Positions 1-8,962 of a stretch of DNA of 64,000 bases are shown piece after piece (within the stretch, counting starts at the first letter, position 1; the number at the start of each line of letters is the position of its first letter). The translations under genes were made by a program, and so were the position numbers. Below the pieces are notes generated by a model. That model was not told the DNA's origin, did no database searches, and saw only the letters and a program-made list of their open reading frames with translations. This DNA is from Renibacterium sp. (GTDB taxonomy: Bacteria; Actinomycetota; Actinomycetes; Actinomycetales; Micrococcaceae): assembly GCA_017419405.1 (NCBI GenBank), contig JAFOLH010000001.1, forward strand, positions 124,001-188,000, in the 5' to 3' direction.

Positions 1-66
1 AGCTGCGCGCCGCCTACCGGACGAGCTGAGCACCGACGATGAATGGTTACCGGAGGAGGCTCGCGG

Positions 67-1041
67 ATGGCTCTTGATCCGATCGTGAAACAGCAGCTCG
101 CTGCGGCGGGGAAACCGAAGTTGTCCTTGCGGCAACCCGGAATGGCGGAAATCCGGGCGGCCGCGGCGCGCGCGGATTCGGAATTCTGGGACCGGGCGGG
201 CGTGCCGGCGCCGCGCGCGTCGATCGAACGGCTCAGCATTCCGGTGGCCCATCCGGCGGCACCGGATGCCCCCGACGTCGTGGTGCGGATCTACCGGCCG
301 CCGTCGGCTTCCGGTCCGTTGCCCGGATTGGTGACCTTTTTCGGCGGGGCCTTCCGCCAGGGATCGAACGACTACGCGAGCAACGTCTGGATGCATGCCA
401 GCCGCGCCGTCGGCGCCGGAATCGCGGTCGTCGCGGTCGACTATGCGCTCGCTCCGGAACACAGTTACCCGACCCAGATCGTGCAAGGCCTGGCGGTGCT
501 CGACTGGTTGCAGGCGCGCGGCGTGGAGCACGGCGTCGATCCGGCGTCGTTGGCTCTGGGCGGGCAGTCTTCCGGCGGCAACATCGCCGCTGCGGTTGCG
601 CAGCGGAACCTCGATGAATCGGGTTACCCGATGAAGCTGCAACTGCTCGAAGTCCCGGTCCTGGACCTCACCGGCAAGCACACGGCGCTCGGTGCGCTGC
701 GCGAGCTGGGCATCCCCTCGATCGCGATGCGGATCGAGCTCGGCAAGCTCGTCCGCAATTATCTGGGGGACCGGCGGCTGGCCCGGGATCCGCGGGCCTC
801 CCCGTTGCTGCGCGACGACCTTTCCGGCTTGCCGCCGACGGTGATCCTCGCCGCGGAATACGACGTACTCCGTGGCGACGCTGCGGCTTACCATGCCCGG
901 CTCCGGGCGGCCGGCATCGAATCGGCTGCCCTGCTCGCTTTGGGCCAGACCCATGATTCCAACGGGATGATCGGCATCATGCCGGCCGCGAAGCTGTGGC
1001 AGGAAACCGTGCTGACCGCCCTGCGGCGGCTGCACAGCTGA
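67..1041 (+). CDS. alpha/beta hydrolase (HSL-type esterase)
   Basis: A 324-residue hydrolase of the hormone-sensitive-lipase esterase type, expected to cleave carboxylic esters in the cytoplasm. The nucleophile motif GQSSG (Ser168), the acidic motif AEYDV and the C-terminal GQTHD histidine are visible. The usual HGGG oxyanion motif is replaced by FFGGAF, so the conserved histidine is missing. I chose ATG 67 because GGAGGAGG lies just upstream (52-59); an ATG at 43 is in frame but has no such site. The MFS gene begins 43 nt downstream on the same strand, so the pair is probably an operon that takes up and hydrolyses one substrate. The substrate is unknown. Confidence 0.85.
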   Translation: MALDPIVKQQLAAAGKPKLSLRQPGMAEIRAAAARADSEFWDRAGVPAPRASIERLSIPVAHPAAPDAPDVVVRIYRPPSASGPLPGLVTFFGGAFRQGSNDYASNVWMHASRAVGAGIAVVAVDYALAPEHSYPTQIVQGLAVLDWLQARGVEHGVDPASLALGGQSSGGNIAAAVAQRNLDESGYPMKLQLLEVPVLDLTGKHTALGALRELGIPSIAMRIELGKLVRNYLGDRRLARDPRASPLLRDDLSGLPPTVILAAEYDVLRGDAAAYHARLRAAGIESAALLALGQTHDSNGMIGIMPAAKLWQETVLTALRRLHS

Positions 1042-1084
1042 GCGCAGCCCGCCGAAATTTTCCTGAATCGTCAAGGAGGACGAC

Positions 1085-2401
1085 ATGGATGCACTGAACA
1101 CCCCGACCGCCGGGCCCGAAACGGAACAACGCGCCAGCCCGGAGGCGCCGGAGGCGGGACCGTTCGCCGGGGACGCGATTCTGGGACAGCCGCAGCGCTG
1201 GTGGTTCCTGCCCTTGCTGGTGCTGTCCTGGTTCGGTTCCGCGGTGGTTTACGGCGCCGTGGTCGGGGCATCCATGCCGAAGTTGCTGACCTTGTGGGGG
1301 CCGGAGAGCAAAGAAGTCAACTTGGCCATCATCGCCTCGATCGGCGGGATCGTGGTGATGATCATCACGCCGTTGTTCGGCCGGCTGAGCGACCGCACCA
1401 CCTCTGCCTGGGGCATGCGCAAACCCTGGTTCCTCGGCGGCTTCCTGGTCGGTACGGCCGGCATCGTGCTGCAGGCTTTCGCGGATTCGATCTGGCTGCT
1501 CGTGCTCGGCTGGTGCGTCACCCAGATCGGTTACGGCGCCGTGGCGATGGCAAACCACACCTTGCTCGCGGATCAAGTGCCGCAGCGGATCCGGGCCCGG
1601 GTGGCCGCAGCCACCGGGGTAGGCGCCGGGGTGGCCACCGTGGTCGGCGTCGCGGTGGTCGCGGCGCTGCCGCTGGACCAATCCTGGACCTGGTTCATCG
1701 TGCCGGGCGCGATCGGACTGCTGACCACGGTCCCGATGCTCTTCGGCTATCGCGATGCGGTGCGTACCGACAAGCCGGCGCCGTTGCGGTTCCGGGACCT
1801 GCTTTCCACGTATTGGCTGAACCCCGCGGTTTACCGGGACTTCGCCTGGGCCTGGACCAGCCGGTTCTTCATGACCATGTCGATCCTGTCGATCGCGCTC
1901 TACCTCTTCTTCCTCATCGTGGAGACGCTGGGCTATTCCGTCGAGGAAGCCGGCGGTGTGCAGACCACCGCACTGGCCTGCTTTTTCGCCGGCAACGTGG
2001 TCGCCATGCTGTTCTTCGGCTGGTTGAGCGATCGGCTGGGCCGGCGCAAGCTCATTGTCTGGACCAGCGGAATCGTCTCCGGCTCAGGCGTTTTGCTGCT
2101 CATGGTGTCACCTGACATGCCGACTTTCCTGATCGCAATCAGCATCGTCGGCTTCGCGCAGGGCGCCTACCTTTCGGTCGATGTGGCCCTGATGACCGAG
2201 GTGCTGCCCAGCTTCCAGGATGCCGGGAAGGACCTCGGGATCGTCGCTCTGGCCTATCAGCTTCCCCAGGTGCTCGCGCCGTTCGCGGTCGCGCTGTGCA
2301 TCGGCTTGGCCGGCGGCAGCTACCTCGGACTTTATCTGCTCTCGATCCTCTGCAGCGTATTGGGCGGAGTGACCATCATCCCAGTGCGCGGGGTGAAGTA
2401 G
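1085..2401 (+). CDS. MFS transporter, GPH/SLC45-like
   Basis: A 438-residue integral membrane protein with about 12 hydrophobic segments. After the second segment it carries GRLSDRTTSAWGMRKPW, the loop typical of the GPH/SLC45-like sugar transporters, and a second copy of the loop logic (GWLSDRLGRRK) in the second half. The start ATG 1085 follows AAGGAGG. It lies directly behind the esterase gene, which suggests import of an ester or glycoside that the esterase then opens. The assignment to a sugar-type family is by motif only, and the transported compound cannot be told. Confidence 0.85.
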   Translation: MDALNTPTAGPETEQRASPEAPEAGPFAGDAILGQPQRWWFLPLLVLSWFGSAVVYGAVVGASMPKLLTLWGPESKEVNLAIIASIGGIVVMIITPLFGRLSDRTTSAWGMRKPWFLGGFLVGTAGIVLQAFADSIWLLVLGWCVTQIGYGAVAMANHTLLADQVPQRIRARVAAATGVGAGVATVVGVAVVAALPLDQSWTWFIVPGAIGLLTTVPMLFGYRDAVRTDKPAPLRFRDLLSTYWLNPAVYRDFAWAWTSRFFMTMSILSIALYLFFLIVETLGYSVEEAGGVQTTALACFFAGNVVAMLFFGWLSDRLGRRKLIVWTSGIVSGSGVLLLMVSPDMPTFLIAISIVGFAQGAYLSVDVALMTEVLPSFQDAGKDLGIVALAYQLPQVLAPFAVALCIGLAGGSYLGLYLLSILCSVLGGVTIIPVRGVK

Positions 2402-2419
2402 CCGATCGCCCCGGCCCGG

Positions 2420-2938
2420 TCACACCGTCGCCTTGGCCTCCGCCGGCCCGCCGCAGCGGTCATCGCCGCCGACCCGGATCCAATCCGGCGAAACCGCGAC
2501 GCTGCGCCGGACTGCGCCGTCCGCGCCGAGAACCTGTACCGTGAGCGCGCGGGGGCTGCGCATCGGGAAAGCGAAGGTCCAGTTCTGGCCGTCCCGCGAG
2601 TAGAAGCTCGCCCCGGAGAGATCCGTGCTGCTCGGCGGCGGGTCAGTGGCCGGCCTTGCCGTGGGCGCCGGGCTGGACGATGCCGGGCTGGGCAATGCCG
2701 GGCTGGACGGCGATGATTCCAGTGGCATCCGGTCCGTCGAGGAGATGCATTCGGCGTCGAGGCAGATCCGCACTCCGCCGACCGGCTCGAGCTCCGGGCC
2801 GACGGAAAGCACCAGATTGTTCGACCAGCCGATGGCGGTGCAGGCGGTCGGCGGAACGCAGCCGCCGAGCAGCACGGCACCGGTCAACCCGAGGGCCAGA
2901 ACCGGGACCACCGCTGCCGTGCGGGTGAGCCGTCGCAT
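2420..2938 (-). CDS. putative lipoprotein of unknown function
   Basis: A 172-residue protein with a lipoprotein signal: basic start MRRLTR, a hydrophobic stretch, then the lipobox LLGGC at about residues 23-27. The mature part has two cysteine pairs near the N-terminus and a Ser/Pro/Ala-rich linker before a C-terminal domain with hydrophobic and charged alternation. I do not recognise the family. It is convergent with the MFS gene, 18 nt from its stop, and divergent from the oxidoreductase at 3090. Confidence 0.7.
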   Translation of the reverse strand: MRRLTRTAAVVPVLALGLTGAVLLGGCVPPTACTAIGWSNNLVLSVGPELEPVGGVRICLDAECISSTDRMPLESSPSSPALPSPASSSPAPTARPATDPPPSSTDLSGASFYSRDGQNWTFAFPMRSPRALTVQVLGADGAVRRSVAVSPDWIRVGGDDRCGGPAEAKATV

Positions 2939-3089
2939 GGAAACAGCGTAGACCGAAAACCGGATTCAGCCCAGGTTTCAGGCCGGAAATCGGCCTCGGC
3001 CCGGGTACGCCGGGGGTCGGCGCTGGCCGTCTACGGCAACGCGTAATAGGCTGGCCGGAAGACGCCGTCGAGCTTGTGGGGGAACTGGA

Positions 3090-5465
3090 ATGAGTGCCCA
3101 GAGATCCAATCGGGATGAAGCGCCGGGCGCGCTGCCGGCAGAACTCGGACCGGTGGCTGGCCTACTGCCGGCGATGCCGCGGCAGGGCGGCTACGGTCCG
3201 GTTTCCACCCGGGACTGGTCGCAGCTGGACTACCACCATCCCGCTGCCGGGTGGGGTGCGGCGATGTCCGTGGGCAAAGTTTTGCTGACCCAGGGCGAAG
3301 TCGTCTCCGGCAGCTTGGCGATGCTCACGATGAACCATCCGGTGAAGGGTTTCGATTGCCCGGGGTGCGCCTGGCCGGACGACAACAAGGGCTTGATGCT
3401 CGACATCTGCGAGAACGGGATCAAGCACGTCACCTGGGAAATGACCCGAAAACGGGTGGACCCGCAGTTCTTCGCCAAACATTCGGTCGCGGAACTCGCC
3501 ACCTGGACCGACTTCGAGTTGGAGAACCAGGGCCGGTTGACCTACCCGATGGTCTACAACGCGGACACCGACCATTACGAACCGATCAGTTGGGATGCCG
3601 CCTTCGAGCTGGTCGCCGAAGAGCTCCGGGCCCTGGCGAGTCCCAACCAGGCTGCTTTCTACACTTCCGGACGGCTCAGCAACGAAGCCACCTTCGTTTA
3701 CCAGCTGATGGTCCGCGAATTCGGCACCAACAACCTGCCGGACTGTTCCAATATGTGCCACGAGGCCTCGGGACGCGCATTGCAGGCCTCGCTCGGCACC
3801 GGCAAGGGCACCTGCGACTTGGACGACTGGGAGGAATCCGACGCCCTGTTCATCATGGGCGTCAACGCGGCATCGAATGCGCCCCGGATGCTCACCGCGC
3901 TTTCCGAAGCGACCAAACGGGGCGCGGCGGTGGTGCACATCAATCCGCTCGTCGAGGCCGGGGCCACCCGGACCATCGTGCCGCACGACATTGTGGACAT
4001 GGCGCTTTTCAAGACCTCTTCGACCAGCACCTTGAACCTGCAAGTGCGGCCGGGCGGGGATCTGGCTTTGCTGCGCGGCATGGCGAAGGCACTGTACGAA
4101 GCCGCCGAATCTGATCCCGGCGCGATCGATCAGGATTTCCTGGACGCCTACACCAGTGGCTCGACGGAGTACCGCGAGCTGGTGGCGGCCACGAGTTGGG
4201 CCGAACTGAGCCGGCAGGCCGGGCTGGGCGAAGCCGAGATCCGCCAGGCTGCCGAGGTTTACCGGCGGTCCGAAAAGTCGATTTTCAGTTGGTGCCTGGG
4301 CATCACGCAGCACGAACACGGCGTGGACACGGTACGGGAGATCGTCAATCTGCTGGCCTTGCGGGGAAACCTCGGCCGCCTCGGGGCCGGTCCGTCGCCG
4401 GTCCGCGGGCACAGCAATGTGCAGGGCAACCGCACCTGCGGCATCGACCACCGGCCGGCCCGGGAGTTCTTGGACCGCCTCGACGCGGTCTGCGGAATCA
4501 CCTCGCCGCGCGAGCCCGGCTTGGACACGGTCGGCATCATCAAGGCGATGCACGACGACGAACTCAAGGTGTTCGTCGGTCTGGGCGGGAACTTCGTGCT
4601 CGCCGCCCCGGACACCATTTATACCGCCCGCGGTATGCAGAAATGCGAACTCACCGTGCAGGTGAGCACGAAACTCAACCGCAGCCACTTGGTGCATGGC
4701 AAGAAAGCCTTGATTCTGCCGTGTTTGGGCCGTACTGAGGAAGACCTGCAGGCGAGCGGTCCGCAGGGGGTCAGCTGCGAAGATGCCATGAGCATGGTCC
4801 AGCTCTCGGTGGGGCGGCGGAAACCGGCCTCGCCGCATTTGCTCTCGGAGACCGCGATCATCAACGGGATGGCCCGGGCGCTGCTGCCGCAGAGCGCTAC
4901 CCCGTGGGAGTCCTACACCGAGGACTACGATGCGATCCGCGAGGTGATGGCCCGGGTCCTGCCCGGTTTCGAGGATTACAACAGCCGGGTCCGCGAGCCG
5001 CTCGGCTTCCGGATCGCCCAGCCGCCGCGGGAACGCGAGTTCCAAACGCCGTCGGGCCTGGCCGAGTTCTCGCAAGCTCCGTTGCCGGACGTGATCCCAG
5101 CCGATGCCGAGGTACTGGTGTTGCAGACCATGCGCTCGCACGACCAGTGGAACACCACGATCTATTCGGACAACGACCGCTACCGCGGGGTGAAAAACCT
5201 GCGTGAACTGATTTTCCTCAATAAAGCCGACATGTCCGAGCGGGGCATCGGCCAGGGCGATTTCGTGGACATCACGGCTACCGCGAAGGACGGCAGCCTC
5301 CGCTCGCTGCGCAAGTACCGGGCGCTGGAGTACAACCTGCCGAGAGGGTCGGCGGCCGGGTACATGCCGGAGATGAATGTCTTGATCGGTTGGAGCGACT
5401 ACAGCACGCAAAGCGATCAACCGCTCATGAAAAACCTGAAGGTCCGGGTGGTTCCGGCGCAATAG
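3090..5465 (+). CDS. FdhF/YdeP-family molybdopterin oxidoreductase
   Basis: A 791-residue molybdopterin-binding oxidoreductase of the FdhF/YdeP type, length normal for the family. The N-terminal region has a CPGCAWPDD motif, the centre has the MGVNAASN and FVGLGGNF stretches of molybdopterin enzymes, and the C-terminus has the dinucleotide-binding fold (around residues 660-790). There is no N-terminal Tat signal, so it should be cytoplasmic. Family members are formate-dehydrogenase-like, and E. coli YdeP is linked to acid resistance; the substrate here is not known. ATG 3090 follows GGGGGAAC. No partner subunit or FdhD gene lies next to it. Confidence 0.9.
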   Translation: MSAQRSNRDEAPGALPAELGPVAGLLPAMPRQGGYGPVSTRDWSQLDYHHPAAGWGAAMSVGKVLLTQGEVVSGSLAMLTMNHPVKGFDCPGCAWPDDNKGLMLDICENGIKHVTWEMTRKRVDPQFFAKHSVAELATWTDFELENQGRLTYPMVYNADTDHYEPISWDAAFELVAEELRALASPNQAAFYTSGRLSNEATFVYQLMVREFGTNNLPDCSNMCHEASGRALQASLGTGKGTCDLDDWEESDALFIMGVNAASNAPRMLTALSEATKRGAAVVHINPLVEAGATRTIVPHDIVDMALFKTSSTSTLNLQVRPGGDLALLRGMAKALYEAAESDPGAIDQDFLDAYTSGSTEYRELVAATSWAELSRQAGLGEAEIRQAAEVYRRSEKSIFSWCLGITQHEHGVDTVREIVNLLALRGNLGRLGAGPSPVRGHSNVQGNRTCGIDHRPAREFLDRLDAVCGITSPREPGLDTVGIIKAMHDDELKVFVGLGGNFVLAAPDTIYTARGMQKCELTVQVSTKLNRSHLVHGKKALILPCLGRTEEDLQASGPQGVSCEDAMSMVQLSVGRRKPASPHLLSETAIINGMARALLPQSATPWESYTEDYDAIREVMARVLPGFEDYNSRVREPLGFRIAQPPREREFQTPSGLAEFSQAPLPDVIPADAEVLVLQTMRSHDQWNTTIYSDNDRYRGVKNLRELIFLNKADMSERGIGQGDFVDITATAKDGSLRSLRKYRALEYNLPRGSAAGYMPEMNVLIGWSDYSTQSDQPLMKNLKVRVVPAQ

Positions 5466-5487
5466 CGGCGGCCCGGGGTTGCCGCCG

Positions 5488-5817
5488 CTATCCGGCGTCG
5501 ATCGTCAATTCGCCCATCTCGTCCCAGCCCGAACCGTCCACCTTCCGGGAAACGATTTTCGGGGTGGCGGCGAGCACCGGCCGCATGGCTTCCAGGCCGG
5601 CAGCGAAGTGCTGGCTGGAGACGTGCGCCGCGGCCGCATCGTCGCCGTCGAACGCTTCGATCAGCACATATTCGTTGGGATCCGCCAAGCTCCGCGACCA
5701 TTCGAACCAGAGATTGCCCGACTCCTGGCGGGTCGCTGCCGTGAACTCGGCGGTGATCTCCGGGAAACGGTCGGCATGTTCGGCTTTGACCGGGAATTTG
5801 ACCACGATGAAGTACAT
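5488..5817 (-). CDS. antibiotic biosynthesis monooxygenase (ABM)-domain protein
   Basis: A 109-residue protein of the ABM/quinol monooxygenase ferredoxin-like fold. It begins MYFIVVKFPVKAEH, the usual first strand, and contains NLWFEWSRS and YVLIEAFDGDDAAAAH, which match the conserved WSRS and EAF/H positions of small quinol monooxygenases. These work as cofactor-free dimers on quinols, or are only structural. It lies 9 nt downstream of the MFS exporter on the same strand, so it is probably transcribed with it under the TetR regulator at 7394. Confidence 0.85.
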   Translation of the reverse strand: MYFIVVKFPVKAEHADRFPEITAEFTAATRQESGNLWFEWSRSLADPNEYVLIEAFDGDDAAAAHVSSQHFAAGLEAMRPVLAATPKIVSRKVDGSGWDEMGELTIDAG

Positions 5818-5826
5818 GTTTTCAGC

Positions 5827-7314
5827 CTACCCCGGCACCCGGCTGAACCGTCGGGCGCGGAAGGCTCCGGCCACTACGACCCCGCCCGCCAGGAAGGTGA
5901 TGATGCTGGCCGCGAGCAGGGCGGTGTCCGCTCCGGTGGTGAACGCCGCGATGATTGCGGCGTGCTGCTCCGGTGCCTGGAGCAACGCCTGCGCGACCGT
6001 GTGCGAGGTCTGCAGGCCAACCGGCAGGCCCTGGGTGAAGCTCACGGTCAGCACGGTGCCGACGACCGCGACGCCGACGGCGCTGCCGAGTTCCCGGGTC
6101 GCGGATTGCAAACCGCCGGCGATGCCGGCTTGTTCGGCGGGCAGCGCTGCCGCGATTTCCGTGGTCAGGCTGGGCAGCGCCAGAGCCAAGCCGGTCCCGA
6201 TGACCAGCAGCCAGAGGGCATAGACGGGGTACGGCTGCTGTGCGGCCTGCGAGATGCCGAACAAGCCCAGACTGGTCAGCAGGAATGCCGCGCCCAGCGT
6301 CAACGGGACGCCCAGCCGGTTGCGGGTTTTCCGCGCATAGAGCGGGCTCAACAGGACCGGAATGGTGGTCGGCAAGATGCCCAGACCGGCCTGCAGCACG
6401 GAATAGCCGCGGCTGTACTGCAGCACCGAGGCATTGACGTAGAACAGGCCGAAGTTGCCGAAGAACATGATCAACATGCCGAAGCAGGCACTGCTGAGCA
6501 GCGGATTCCGGAACAGGCGCGGATCCAGCATCGGGTGGCGTACCCGGAGTTCGACCAGAACCCAGACACCGATCAGCCCGGCGCCGAGGCAGAAGGCGAA
6601 GAGCACCGTGAAGCTCGCCCATCCTTGTTCGGGTCCTTCGATGATGCCGATCAGCAAGGCCAGGACGGCCAGGACGAAAAGAAGCGTCCCCAGCGGGTCG
6701 AGGTTTCGTTGGTGGCGGACTGTCCGCGGGGCCGCGATCCCCATGCAGACGGCGAGCAGGGCGGCGATTGCCGCCGCTGCGATGAAGAGGCTTTGCCAGC
6801 TGCCGGTGCTCAGCAGCGCACCGCCGCCGAGGTTGCCGATCACGCCGCCGAACCCGGTGGTCGCCGCCCAGATGCCCAGGGCCCGGTTCCGGTGCTCGGC
6901 CGGGGTGACGTTGACGATCATGCCGACGCAGTTCGGCAGCACCAAGGCCGCGCCGAAGCCGGTGACGGTCCGACCCAGCAGCATGAGCAGCACGTCGGGA
7001 GCCAATGCGCACAGCGCCGCACCGAGCGCGAAGACGATCAAGCCGGTGGTCAGCACGCCTTTGCGGCCGAACCGGTCTCCCGCAGCACCGGACGGAAGCA
7101 CGAACGAAGCGAAGATCACCACGTAGATGTCCACGATCCAGAGCAGGTTGGAGGCGCTGGGTTGCAACTGGCTGCGCGAAATCAGCGGTGCCGCGAGGTT
7201 GATCGAGGCGACGAACCCGATGACCAGGATGGTGCAAGCGCACATGAGCGCCAATACCAGACCGGGGTGCGGAGCTTTCTGCTGCGGTTTGGGGCGGGTC
7301 GTGGTCGAGGCCAT
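5827..7314 (-). CDS. MFS drug exporter, DHA2 (14-TM) type
   Basis: A 495-residue membrane protein with about 14 hydrophobic segments, the size and pattern of DHA2 proton-driven drug exporters (LfrA/SmvA/QacA type). Motif A is seen as LPSGAAGDRFGRKG and the family start LWIVDIYVV lies after the first segment. It is divergent from a TetR gene, and the shared spacer holds a palindrome (7340-7374). This is the classic layout of an efflux pump with a local repressor. The ABM-domain gene follows 9 nt downstream. Confidence 0.92.
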   Translation of the reverse strand: MASTTTRPKPQQKAPHPGLVLALMCACTILVIGFVASINLAAPLISRSQLQPSASNLLWIVDIYVVIFASFVLPSGAAGDRFGRKGVLTTGLIVFALGAALCALAPDVLLMLLGRTVTGFGAALVLPNCVGMIVNVTPAEHRNRALGIWAATTGFGGVIGNLGGGALLSTGSWQSLFIAAAAIAALLAVCMGIAAPRTVRHQRNLDPLGTLLFVLAVLALLIGIIEGPEQGWASFTVLFAFCLGAGLIGVWVLVELRVRHPMLDPRLFRNPLLSSACFGMLIMFFGNFGLFYVNASVLQYSRGYSVLQAGLGILPTTIPVLLSPLYARKTRNRLGVPLTLGAAFLLTSLGLFGISQAAQQPYPVYALWLLVIGTGLALALPSLTTEIAAALPAEQAGIAGGLQSATRELGSAVGVAVVGTVLTVSFTQGLPVGLQTSHTVAQALLQAPEQHAAIIAAFTTGADTALLAASIITFLAGGVVVAGAFRARRFSRVPG

Positions 7315-7339
7315 GGGTGAATCTCCTCAGTTATGAGTC

Positions 7340-7374
7340 ATCGTGTATCGAAACTAAATATAACGATACACGAT
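7340..7374. promoter_or_regulatory. TetR operator between MFS exporter and its regulator
   Basis: A perfect 11-bp inverted repeat, ATCGTGTATCG (7340-7350) and CGATACACGAT (7364-7374), with a 13-nt AT-rich spacer. The spacer contains TATAAC (7359-7364), a good -10 for the TetR gene. The site sits between divergent genes, so one bound dimer could silence both. Confidence 0.8.
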
Positions 7375-7393
7375 GTCCAGGTATCATGGATGC

Positions 7394-7969
7394 ATGATTG
7401 AAGAATCGGGACCGGGCGGGCGGCCGCGAAGTGAAAAAGCCCGCGTCGCAGTGCTGCATGCGGTTGACGACCTGCTGGGCGAGGTCGGCTATGCGGCGAT
7501 GAACATGAAGGGCATCGCCGAGCGGGCCGGGGTCTCCCGGATGACCGTGTACCGCTGGTGGTCCACCAAAGCGGAGATCCTCTTCGAGGCCAGTGTGATC
7601 GACGCCGAGCAGGAGCTCGCGGTCTCCGCTGAGGGGTCTGCTGCGGAGATTCTGGCGGATTATTCGACGAAGCTGGTGCGCTTCCTCACGGAATCCGCAG
7701 CGGGTGCGGCTTACCGGGCGCTGGTCGGCGAAGCGCAGCACGACCAAGTGGTCGCGGAGCTGATTTCGTCGAACGACGTGTTGCGGAGCAGTGCGCGGAA
7801 AGCCCTGCTCGCCTCCGGCTATTCGGACGGCTCCGGGGTTCCGTTGGAACAGGCTTGCGGACTGTTGGTGGGGCCGGTGTTTTTCTGGGCGATGAGCGGG
7901 CGTCTCGGGCGGGTTGACATCGAGGGTTCGGTGGCGGCGTTCCGGCGGGCGGTCGGATCGGAGCATTGA
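7394..7969 (+). CDS. TetR/AcrR-family repressor
   Basis: About 191 residues with an N-terminal TetR helix-turn-helix: GEVGYAAMNMKGIAERAGVS then RMTVYRWW with the expected WW/K pattern. The C-terminal part is a typical ligand-binding region (TetR C-terminal type). I start at ATG 7394 because the upstream in-frame ATG at 7373 lies inside the right arm of the operator. It most likely represses both itself and the divergent exporter. The inducer is unknown. Confidence 0.88.
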   Translation: MIEESGPGGRPRSEKARVAVLHAVDDLLGEVGYAAMNMKGIAERAGVSRMTVYRWWSTKAEILFEASVIDAEQELAVSAEGSAAEILADYSTKLVRFLTESAAGAAYRALVGEAQHDQVVAELISSNDVLRSSARKALLASGYSDGSGVPLEQACGLLVGPVFFWAMSGRLGRVDIEGSVAAFRRAVGSEH

Positions 7970-7970
7970 C

Positions 7971-8024
7971 GCAACCGTTAGGTTGCAATAAAGTAGCAAC
8001 CATAAGGTTGCAACAGCGGGTTGC
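7971..8024. promoter_or_regulatory. three stacked operator palindromes (ArsR type)
   Basis: GCAACCGTTAGGTTGC (7971-7986) and GCAACCATAAGGTTGC (7996-8011) are perfect inverted repeats of the form GCAACC-N4-GGTTGC, with centres 25 bp apart. A third, GCAACAGCGGGTTGC (8010-8024), overlaps the second by two bases. They lie directly before the SRPBCC/ArsR operon and most likely bind the ArsR protein encoded there. Confidence 0.75.
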
Positions 8025-8051
8025 GGTCTGCCGAATCAACGAGGAGATGTC

Positions 8052-8483
8052 ATGGGATTCCCGAATCACATCGAACGCACCATCGAAGTGCCGCAATCGC
8101 CGGAGCAGGTTTGGACGGCGATCACCTCTGCCGAAGGCCTGGGCAGCTGGTTCGGCAATCGGGCCACCGTCGACCTCCGCGTCGGCGGCCTGGCCCAGGT
8201 GCATTGGGATGAAGGCAGTGACGCGGAATTGCGGATCGAGCGTCTGGAGGAGCCGAATGTCTTCGGTTACACCTGGCGGGTCGATGAAGTACCGGCCGAC
8301 AATCCGCAGCGGACCTACGTCGAATTCAGCTTGACTCCGATTCCCGGCGGAACCCGGATCCACGTCGTCGAGAGCGGGTTCGCGCAACTGGCCCAGGATC
8401 TGTACGACAAGGGGTTCGCCTCGCACACCGAAGGCTGGCCCCGGGAACTGGGCGAGTTGGTGGACTACCTCAATGCCGCGTGA
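8052..8483 (+). CDS. SRPBCC (AHSA1-like) protein
   Basis: A 143-residue protein of the START/SRPBCC helix-grip fold, AHSA1-like subgroup. It shows the start TIEVPQSPEQVWTAIT, the LGSWFGNRATVDLR strand pair and the C-terminal helix ending with ELGELVDYL. Such proteins bind hydrophobic ligands and are very often coupled to an ArsR regulator. ATG 8052 follows GAGGAG. Its last 11 nt overlap the ArsR gene. Here the SRPBCC gene is first, whereas the regulator is often first in such pairs. Confidence 0.85.
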   Translation: MGFPNHIERTIEVPQSPEQVWTAITSAEGLGSWFGNRATVDLRVGGLAQVHWDEGSDAELRIERLEEPNVFGYTWRVDEVPADNPQRTYVEFSLTPIPGGTRIHVVESGFAQLAQDLYDKGFASHTEGWPRELGELVDYLNAA

Positions 8484-8841
8484 CAGCGCGGTGCCGGCCG
8501 GCTCGGCGACGCCGTCCGGCATCGAATCGGTTGCGGAACAGGTGTTCGCCGCGCTGGCGGATCCGAACCGGAGAAGCATCCTGGCCGAACTGGCTGCGCA
8601 CGGTCCGCGCACCGCAACCGAATTGAGCCAGGCGTTGCCGATCACCAGGCAGGGTATCGCCAAGCATCTGGGACTGCTCGCCGACGCCGGACTGGTCACG
8701 GCCGAGCCGGGGGAGGGCCGCCGGGTCAGGTTCCGGTTGTCATCGCAGCCGATCCAAGTCGCGCAACGATTCCTGACTGCCCTGGCCCGCGATTGGGACG
8801 GACCGCTGCAGGCGCTGCGCGAAGAACTCGACAAAAGATGA
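8473..8841 (+). CDS. ArsR-family transcriptional regulator
   Basis: A 122-residue winged-helix regulator. The motif FAALADPNRRSILAEL, the recognition helix in SQALPITRQGIAKHLG and the wing GEGRRVRFRL are all visible. There are no cysteines of the metal-sensing kind in the recognition helix, so it is the metal-independent subgroup found next to SRPBCC genes. It overlaps the SRPBCC gene by 11 nt, which indicates translational coupling. It probably binds the three GCAACC palindromes and represses its own operon. Confidence 0.88.
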   Translation: MPRDSAVPAGSATPSGIESVAEQVFAALADPNRRSILAELAAHGPRTATELSQALPITRQGIAKHLGLLADAGLVTAEPGEGRRVRFRLSSQPIQVAQRFLTALARDWDGPLQALREELDKR

Positions 8842-8901
8842 CGCCGCCGAAATTGGCTGACGCCGCGGAAATTTCCCCGGCGTCAGCCAATTTCGGCGGC
8901 G
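8842..8901. terminator. 60-bp palindrome, likely two-way terminator
   Basis: A 24-bp perfect inverted repeat (8842-8865 and 8878-8901) whose 12-nt centre contains GGAAATTTCC, itself a palindrome. The whole 60 bp is a palindrome with one mismatched pair. It starts right after the ArsR stop codon and lies before the convergent LapA-like gene, so a two-way terminator role fits. No strong T-run follows. Confidence 0.6.
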
Positions 8902-8962
8902 CGGATCTGGATTGCGGACCCGGTATCCATGTCGTCCCCGCTCCCTATGGCGTCGCCGACGC

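Noticed and set aside
1-66. 3' end of an upstream gene
   Set aside because: Frames 2 and 3 both give plausible protein tails and nothing decides between them.
3162-5462. 766-codon minus-strand frame opposite the molybdopterin enzyme
   Set aside because: Same frame-shadow pattern; the plus strand holds clear family motifs.
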